The notes beneath the pieces are model-generated. The model saw nothing but the letters and a program-made list of their open reading frames with translations, had not been told where the DNA came from and made no database searches. The translations under genes were made by a program, and so were the position numbers. This document shows, piece by piece, positions 56,641 through 62,001 of a stretch of DNA of 62,001 nucleotides; position 1 is the first letter of the stretch, and the number at the start of each line of letters is the position of its first letter. This stretch comes from Bacteroidota bacterium (lineage in GTDB: Bacteria; Bacteroidota; Ignavibacteria; Ignavibacteriales; Ignavibacteriaceae), in the NCBI GenBank assembly GCA_022564295.1, contig JADFLR010000025.1, positions 1 through 62,001 on the forward strand, written 5' to 3'.

Positions 56641-58731
56641 ATGAATCAAAAACGGCATAAGACTCTTAAAAAAGAACTAAACCTGTTTCACGTTTATGCT
56701 ATTGCAACAGGCACAACCTTAAGTGCTGGTTTTTTTCTTTTGCCGGGATTAGCTGCACTTGAAGCAGGTCCCGCTGTTCCCCTTGTATATCTTATTGCGG
56801 TAATCCCATTGGTGCCTGCAATGTTTTCCATTATTGAATTGGCAACTGCAATGCCAAGAGCCGGTGGTGTTTATTATTTTTTAGATAGAACAATGGGACC
56901 AATGGTGGGAACGGTGGGAGGATTTGGTACATGGTCTGCGCTGGTTTTAAAAGTTGCTTTTGCTCTTATTGGTATGGGTGCTTATATAAAACTTTTTTTC
57001 CCAACGGTTCAGATTGTTCCGGTTGCTGTAATCATTGCACTTGTGCTTGGATTGCTCAGTTTATTTGGTTCAAAGAGGACTGGGAAACTACAGGTTATTT
57101 TAGTAACCGTACTTCTTTTTTGTTTGTTGATATTTATTGGCGGTGGTTTGCCGCAAATAAATATAACCCACTTCGATAATTTTTTATCATCCGGATGGTC
57201 ATCAATTTTATCTGCTTCAGGATTAGTTTATATAAGCTATGTGGGATTAACAAACATTGCAAGCTTATCCGAAGAAGTTAAAAATCCCGAACGTAATTTA
57301 CCACTCGGAATATTTTTAGCACTCGGTACCGCACTAATTATTTATATATTAGGTACGATGGTAATGACAGGAGTAATTCCTTTGGAAAGATTTGTTGGTG
57401 ACTTAACGCCCGTTGCAACTGCCGGGGAATATTTGTTCGGCGAAGTTGGATTAATCTTTTTTTCAATTGCAGCTCTGTTCGCATTCATCGCTGTTGCGAA
57501 CGGCGGGATGCTAAGTGCATCAAGATATCCGCTTGCACTTAGCCGCGATCATCTTCTTCCCCGATATTTTTTAAAGATGAGTAAATGGAACACACCAATC
57601 TTTGCAATTATGGTTACCGTAGGAACTATAGTTGTTATCCTTTTACTTTTAGACCCAACCGGTATAGCCAAACTTGCAAGTGCATTTCAGTTGATGGTTT
57701 TTGCGCTTATTTGTTTAGCAGTAATTATTATTAGAGAAAGTAAAATTGATGCGTACGATCCCGGTTTTAAATCTCCCTTATACCCGTGGATGCAGATATC
57801 AGGAGTAGTGCTTCCGTTCTTCCTAATCGTTGAGATGGGCTTAATGCCTTTATTGTTCAGTCTTGGGCTGATGACTGTTGGTATTGCATGGTATTGGTTT
57901 TACGGTAAAAGCAGAGTTGTGCGTACAGGGGCAATCTATCATTTGTTCGAACGAATAGGGCGGTTACGTTATGATGGTTTGGATACAGAATTGCGAGGCA
58001 TTTTAAAAGAAAAAGGTTTAAGAGAAGCTGATCCGTTTGATGAAATTGTTACACGAAGTTTGGTCATCGATCTCAAAGAAAAAAAAGAATTTGAAGAGAT
58101 TGTGAAAGAAGCTTCGGAATGGATATCTCAATTTGTAGATAAATCTTCGGCGGAAATAGAAAAACAATTTTTAGAGGGAACAAGAATGGGCGCAACTCCT
58201 GTTACTCATAATATTGCGCTTCCTCATTTAAGATTGAACGGATTAAAACAAGCGGAGATGGTAATCGTTAGAGGTAATGAAGGAATTCATATAAAATTTA
58301 AAAACCCTTTAACTGATTTCGAAGAAGACGAACAAGATGTTCTTGCAGTTTATTTTTTGGTTAGTCCCCAAGCAGACCCCACACAGCATCTAAGAATATT
58401 AGCACAAATTGCAGGCAGAGTTGAAGAAGAATCTTTTGAATCAGAATGGCGTGAAGCGAAAGACGAACAGGAAATAAAAGAAGCACTTATTCACGAAGAT
58501 CGTTGTTTATCAATTGTTATAAGTATGGAGACTGCTACAAAGGTTTTAATTAATAAACCGTTAAAAGAAATTCGATTCCCGGAAGGTTGTTTGATTGCAA
58601 TGCTGCGAAGGAATGGACAAACAATTATTCCCAAAGGAAGTACGGTTATATTGGAAGGAGATAGATTAACTATCATAGGTGATCCGAAAAGTATGGCTGA
58701 GTTTAAAAAAGATTATGAGGGAGTTGGCTAG
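56641..58731 (+). CDS. APC-family amino acid permease fused to PTS-EIIA-like and TrkA-C-like domains
   Basis: A 696-residue chimera. Residues ~10-430 form a 12-helix APC transporter (SAGFFLLPGLAALEAGP, SIIELATAMPRAGGVYYFLDRT and EEVKNPERNLPLG are typical). About 480-620 resembles a PTS EIIA-type phosphocarrier domain (TRMGATPVTHNIALPHLRL, with a candidate phosphorylated His529). About 625-694 matches the TrkA-C/RCK_C type (LKEIRFPEGCLIAMLRRNG, GDRLTIIGDP). The regulatory tails suggest control by phosphorylation or small ligands. Substrate not known. No Shine-Dalgarno is seen. Confidence 0.85.
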   Translation: MNQKRHKTLKKELNLFHVYAIATGTTLSAGFFLLPGLAALEAGPAVPLVYLIAVIPLVPAMFSIIELATAMPRAGGVYYFLDRTMGPMVGTVGGFGTWSALVLKVAFALIGMGAYIKLFFPTVQIVPVAVIIALVLGLLSLFGSKRTGKLQVILVTVLLFCLLIFIGGGLPQINITHFDNFLSSGWSSILSASGLVYISYVGLTNIASLSEEVKNPERNLPLGIFLALGTALIIYILGTMVMTGVIPLERFVGDLTPVATAGEYLFGEVGLIFFSIAALFAFIAVANGGMLSASRYPLALSRDHLLPRYFLKMSKWNTPIFAIMVTVGTIVVILLLLDPTGIAKLASAFQLMVFALICLAVIIIRESKIDAYDPGFKSPLYPWMQISGVVLPFFLIVEMGLMPLLFSLGLMTVGIAWYWFYGKSRVVRTGAIYHLFERIGRLRYDGLDTELRGILKEKGLREADPFDEIVTRSLVIDLKEKKEFEEIVKEASEWISQFVDKSSAEIEKQFLEGTRMGATPVTHNIALPHLRLNGLKQAEMVIVRGNEGIHIKFKNPLTDFEEDEQDVLAVYFLVSPQADPTQHLRILAQIAGRVEEESFESEWREAKDEQEIKEALIHEDRCLSIVISMETATKVLINKPLKEIRFPEGCLIAMLRRNGQTIIPKGSTVILEGDRLTIIGDPKSMAEFKKDYEGVG

Positions 58732-58791
58732 GGAGTTATTACTTCTAATATCCCAAATCGTTAATCGATATTCTTAATTTAAATTTTGAGA

Positions 58792-59145
58792 ATGAGATTT
58801 TCTGACACATTAAACTACAGCCCGGAAATTGAATTTGATATGTACGAGCCGATAAAGTTTTCATTATTCCAAAATTATTCAAATCCATTCAACCCATCAA
58901 CAACAATAAAATTTGCTTTACCCGAAAAAACTGATTTGGTAATTGCTGTTTATAATTCTCTTGGAGAAAAGGTTGCTGAAGCATTTAAAGGTGAACTTGA
59001 GGAAGGATATCACGAAGTTGTGTTTTCCGCCATAGGCGGATCCGCCTCCGGCGGAAATGCATCTTCTCTTCCATCGGGTGTTTACTTTTACAGATTTGAA
59101 AGTCAGTCGTTTACTGCTGTGAAGAAAATGATAATCATGAAATAA
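58792..59145 (+). pseudogene. orphan T9SS type A sorting domain fragment
   Basis: About 117 codons encode only the C-terminal sorting domain of a type IX-secreted protein: YSNPFNPSTTIKFALPE, VYNSLGEKV, then LPSGVYFYRFE and a basic end. There is no signal peptide or passenger domain, so it is probably the tail of a lost gene. A ten-codon palindromic insertion (59026-59055) interrupts it in frame. A terminator follows at 59170. Starts exist at ATG 58792 and TTG 58786, but neither has a clear ribosome site. Confidence 0.55.
59026..59055. repeat. double palindrome inserted in frame in the sorting domain
   Basis: Two adjacent hairpin units, each TCCGCC–3 nt–GGCGGA (loops ATA and TCC), make a 30-bp GC-rich element in an AT-rich gene. 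It adds exactly ten codons (encoding I-G-G-S-A-S-G-G-like residues) between VVFSA and the LPSGVYFYR motif, where other sorting domains usually have only one or two residues. It looks like a REP/BIME-type element. No second copy is seen in the window. Confidence 0.7.
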
Positions 59146-59169
59146 TCGTAATAAATATTGATTTTAATG

Positions 59170-59200
59170 AGCTCGATTTTTAATGAATCGAGCTTTTTTT
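59170..59200 (+). terminator. intrinsic terminator
   Basis: Stem AGCTCGATT/AATCGAGCT (59170-59178 and 59186-59194) with a seven-base loop, followed by a T-run. It lies 24 bp after the sorting-domain fragment. Confidence 0.85.
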
Positions 59201-59581
59201 ATGACTAAAATATTTCCTTTTAATCAATCAGGATTGGCTGATAATGTGGCTTTGAGCACCTTTCATTTTTGATAATCTCAATGGTAAAATTTACTTACAA
59301 TCTTACAAAATGATTTGAAAAAACAATGATTTTAGAATATTTTTTAATCTTTTTTGTGATACATCTCTGTTTTGGACAATGCGTCTCAAGGCATAAAATT
59401 TGCAAAAAATAGTAAAGGTTTAACAGTTAGAGGCTAAAACCTTCCAATATGGTATAATGGAAGGAAAAGCACTCCACAATATAAATAATATTTCATAAGA
59501 ATTTCGGCAAACATTCAACCGGTGGAGCATTATTATGTTCTTCCCAAAATTATTATAGTAATACTAGATGGTATTTGAGAT
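59201..59581. other. intergenic stretch before the surface protein gene
   Basis: An AT-rich gap with no convincing ORF. An inverted repeat, CCTTCCA (59440-59446) and TGGAAGG (59458-59464) with an 11-bp spacer, could be a regulator site or leader hairpin of the downstream gene. No clear ribosome site precedes ATG 59582. Confidence 0.45.
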
Positions 59582-62001
59582 ATGAAAAATATATTTTCTA
59601 AAATTAGCTTACTAAATATAATTGGGCTTCTCTCAATTCTTTTATTTACGGATTATACCTTTGCTCAAAATCCCGGGAATGCATTAGATTTTGATGGAAG
59701 TAATGATTATATATCAGTTCCTGACGCCACAGCATTAGATATTACAAACCAAATAACAATAGAGGCGTGGTTTAAACCCTCCTCGAGTTCCTGGGCATAT
59801 AAAAAGTTAATAACAATAGACTTTACCAAAGTTTCCGCTACGCTGACTGATTTCCCGGTATTAGTATCTGTAACGGATGCAGATTTGAAGGATTCCGAAA
59901 ATGGTGGACCGATACAACCGGATGGAGATGATATATTATTTATACAGACTGATGGAACAAAATTATCACACGAGATAGAAAAGTATGACGGCTCGACAGG
60001 TCAATTAGTAGCGTGGGTAAAGATACCGTCGTTATCGTCAAGTACAGATACAGAGTTTGGTCTGTATTACGGCAATTCAAGTTGTTCATCACAGCAGGAT
60101 GCAACAAATGTTTGGGATGCTAATTACAAGGGCGTTTGGCATCTAGGGGAGAGTTCGGGATTAAGGTTTGATAGCACCATCAATGATAATGATTTATCCG
60201 AATCCGGCACAGTTTCTTATTCAAGTAACGGAAAATTTGTTGGTGCGGCTGATTTCGAAGTCACTGATGAAGGGTCGCTCGTTATTGCAGATAATGTAAG
60301 TCTGAGCATCACCGGCAATTTGACCATTTCGGGCTGGACAAAACTGGAAAGCTTACCTTCAGTGGTGGGTGATCAGATGGGCATCGCGTCGAAGTGGGAA
60401 AGTGGTAACTTGTCGTACGATCTTTACATCGATGACGGTCCAGAGAATGGTGCCGACAATGTTGGCAGATTCAAGCTAACTGATAACAACAGCAGTCACC
60501 GTGATGCTGATGGTGACACTGAACTGTCGGCTGCTACCTGGTATTACCTGACCGCAGTTTACAATAGTACCGACCAACGGGTATACTTGAATGGGTCTTT
60601 CGATGCTAGCGGTGACAATCCCTCAAGTCACTCCACCGGAATATATGATGGGGCATCGCAGTTCAGCATCGGCCGCCAAAGCAGTAATGCAAACGAGATG
60701 GATGGCCTGATAGACGAAGTCCGCATCTCCAACACCGCCCGGGATTCAAGCTGGATTGGAACGGAATACAGAAACCAAAACTCTCCCGGCACGTTTATGA
60801 GTTTCAGCAACCAGACTGCTGCAACCGTTAGTAAATCTGGTGCCTACGGCATTAGTACCAATAACTTAAAAGCTTATGGTACAATAAATAACCAGAGTGT
60901 TTCCGGCAGTATTACCGCCAGTGAGTGGAATCACATCTGCTTAACCTACAATAAGGACGCAGGCGGTACGGATGAAATGAAACTCTATATCAACGGAACG
61001 CAGAGTGCAACAGGAGATTATTCGACGGCAATATCAACAAACAACAATAATCTGCTGCTTGGAGATATGGTAGGATTATTAGGAAAGATGGATGAAATAA
61101 GGATATGGAATGACGTAAGGACACAGCAGGAGATAAGAGAGAATATGCATAGAATAGTAACGCCGGGATCAGAGACAAATTTAGTAGCTTACTGGAAGTT
61201 AAACCAAAGCTCGGGAACTTCAGCTCCGGATTCGAAGGGAAGTAACACGGGAACACTATTCAATATGACTGATGGTGATTGGGCAGCATCGACTGCACCC
61301 TTTGGAGGGGGAATAGCGAACAGCACAACAAGTTTCACAAGCGGAACTGCAAACTTGGGTACGTTTTCGTTAACAACAACAAATTCATTTGATAACCCGG
61401 TAGACATAACCTCAACTGAGATATTGAACGCACCGAACATACTGCCATCAATAGCAAATCCATTAGATGACCGATACTGGGTAGTAGATGTATTTGGAAC
61501 ACCCGGCACATATACAGCAAATTTAACATTCACATTGCCATCGGGATACCTGGACTTAGGTGATGAAGCAAACCTGAATTTATATAACCGGAGCGGCAAT
61601 AATGACGGTAGCTGGACATTGTTGATAAGCGGTGCAGCGAGTATGACATCAACAACTGTAACATTTAATGGAGTGAGCACATTAGGACAATTCACAATAG
61701 GCAGCAGCGGTTCACCGTTACCTGTTGAGCTGGTAAGCTTTACTGGAAAAGTGAAGGATCAGAAAGTATATCTTAAATGGAGTACAGCAACGGAAGTTAA
61801 TAATTATGGATTTGATGTAGAAAGAAAAGTAAGCAGTAAGCAGTTGGCAGTAGGCAATTGGGAGAAGATTGGGTTTGTTGAGGGACACGGTAACAGTAAC
61901 TCACAAAAAGAATATAGTTTTACAGATGCTGAAGTAAATTCTTCAGGAATATATTATTACAGATTAAAACAAATTGATAATGACGGTGCATATGAATTCT
62001 C
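59582..62001 (+). CDS. large secreted LamG/DUF2341 surface protein, partial (runs off window)
   Basis: The frame from ATG 59582 is open without a stop to the window end (806 codons). A signal peptide ends near TFAQ (about residue 29). A LamG/concanavalin-like domain starts (NALDFDGSNDYISVPDA, TIEAWFKPSSSSW, to residue 71), is interrupted by a DUF2341 domain and a second LamG domain (72-415), then resumes (VSKSGAYGISTNNLKAYGT … WNHICLTY … LLGKMDEIRIW). Residues ~535-700 look like a surface beta domain; LPVELVSFTGK near 710 and KWSTATEVNNYGFDVER precede what is normally a T9SS sorting domain beyond the window. Function: probable carbohydrate or surface adhesion. Confidence 0.85.
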   Translation, partial: MKNIFSKISLLNIIGLLSILLFTDYTFAQNPGNALDFDGSNDYISVPDATALDITNQITIEAWFKPSSSSWAYKKLITIDFTKVSATLTDFPVLVSVTDADLKDSENGGPIQPDGDDILFIQTDGTKLSHEIEKYDGSTGQLVAWVKIPSLSSSTDTEFGLYYGNSSCSSQQDATNVWDANYKGVWHLGESSGLRFDSTINDNDLSESGTVSYSSNGKFVGAADFEVTDEGSLVIADNVSLSITGNLTISGWTKLESLPSVVGDQMGIASKWESGNLSYDLYIDDGPENGADNVGRFKLTDNNSSHRDADGDTELSAATWYYLTAVYNSTDQRVYLNGSFDASGDNPSSHSTGIYDGASQFSIGRQSSNANEMDGLIDEVRISNTARDSSWIGTEYRNQNSPGTFMSFSNQTAATVSKSGAYGISTNNLKAYGTINNQSVSGSITASEWNHICLTYNKDAGGTDEMKLYINGTQSATGDYSTAISTNNNNLLLGDMVGLLGKMDEIRIWNDVRTQQEIRENMHRIVTPGSETNLVAYWKLNQSSGTSAPDSKGSNTGTLFNMTDGDWAASTAPFGGGIANSTTSFTSGTANLGTFSLTTTNSFDNPVDITSTEILNAPNILPSIANPLDDRYWVVDVFGTPGTYTANLTFTLPSGYLDLGDEANLNLYNRSGNNDGSWTLLISGAASMTSTTVTFNGVSTLGQFTIGSSGSPLPVELVSFTGKVKDQKVYLKWSTATEVNNYGFDVERKVSSKQLAVGNWEKIGFVEGHGNSNSQKEYSFTDAEVNSSGIYYYRLKQIDNDGAYEF

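Noticed and set aside
61189-61695. 168-codon ORF on the minus strand in the surface protein gene
   Set aside because: Antisense of a clear LamG/T9SS-type coding frame that is open to the window end; no own motif or ribosome site.

Overview
This is AT-rich bacterial chromosome that looks like Ignavibacteria (Ignavibacteriota/Chlorobi side of the FCB group). Three things suggest this: a type IX secretion (T9SS) C-terminal sorting module of the NPFNPSTTIKFALPE ... LPSGVYFYR type at the right end, large LamG/DUF2341 surface proteins with the LPVELVSFTGK linker, and many beta-barrel or lipoprotein genes with Sec signals. Most genes are housekeeping and lie on the + strand, often overlapping by a few bases. 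TTG starts are common, and recognisable promoters have TTGnnn-N17-TATATT spacing. I found no tRNA or rRNA gene, no CRISPR array and no complete insertion sequence.

Layout. 1-3757: tail of an upstream gene, an inverted repeat, then an envelope cluster (lipoprotein, barrel plus transglutaminase-like protein, FecR-like protein). 3933-5060: MscS channel and a LapA-like protein. 5147-14013: the classic rimP-nusA-infB-rbfA-truB-ribF-rpsO-pnp block for translation, transcription elongation and RNA decay, with possible regulatory hairpins before rimP, ribF and rpsO. 14260-18637: RNase G, transaldolase, gcvT, comB-like. 18660-24893: ftsK, a LolA-like carrier, a flippase-like membrane protein, a small barrel, uppP, cyclophilin. 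24927-27525: Na+-dependent NSS transporter with a 40-residue MetS-type small subunit that overlaps holA. 27618-29240: ECF sigma factor, a probable anti-sigma partner, ribosomal protein L31 type B. 29544-37706: alternative GlmU-like enzyme, rsmB, RodZ-like protein, ligA, STAS protein, SSS symporter.

37708-49010: TPR protein, HAD phosphatase, 7TM-HD phosphodiesterase, Xer recombinase, site-2 protease, lipoprotein, MsbA-type ABC exporter, O-antigen ligase-like protein, a small barrel, and a stand-alone GlmU-like pyrophosphorylase. 49127-53836: a small gene coupled to a PIN-domain gene (possible toxin-antitoxin pair), rpsT, queE-queD, uvrB and a CcmE-like OB-fold protein. 53927-56287: a frameshifted micro-gene, a methyltransferase, a YitT protein, an RlpA-like protein. 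56641-58731: an amino-acid permease fused to PTS-EIIA-like and TrkA-C-like domains. 58792-62001: an orphan T9SS sorting domain carrying a double palindrome, then the first 806 codons of a large surface protein that runs off the window.

The most unusual signals are at the right end: a DUF2341-LamG cassette of about 1.03 kb nested in-frame inside another LamG domain, with part of it in clearly different base usage, and a 30-bp double palindrome inserted in-frame in a sorting domain. The small-protein/PIN pair at 49127-49878 is the best candidate for an uncharacterised two-gene system.
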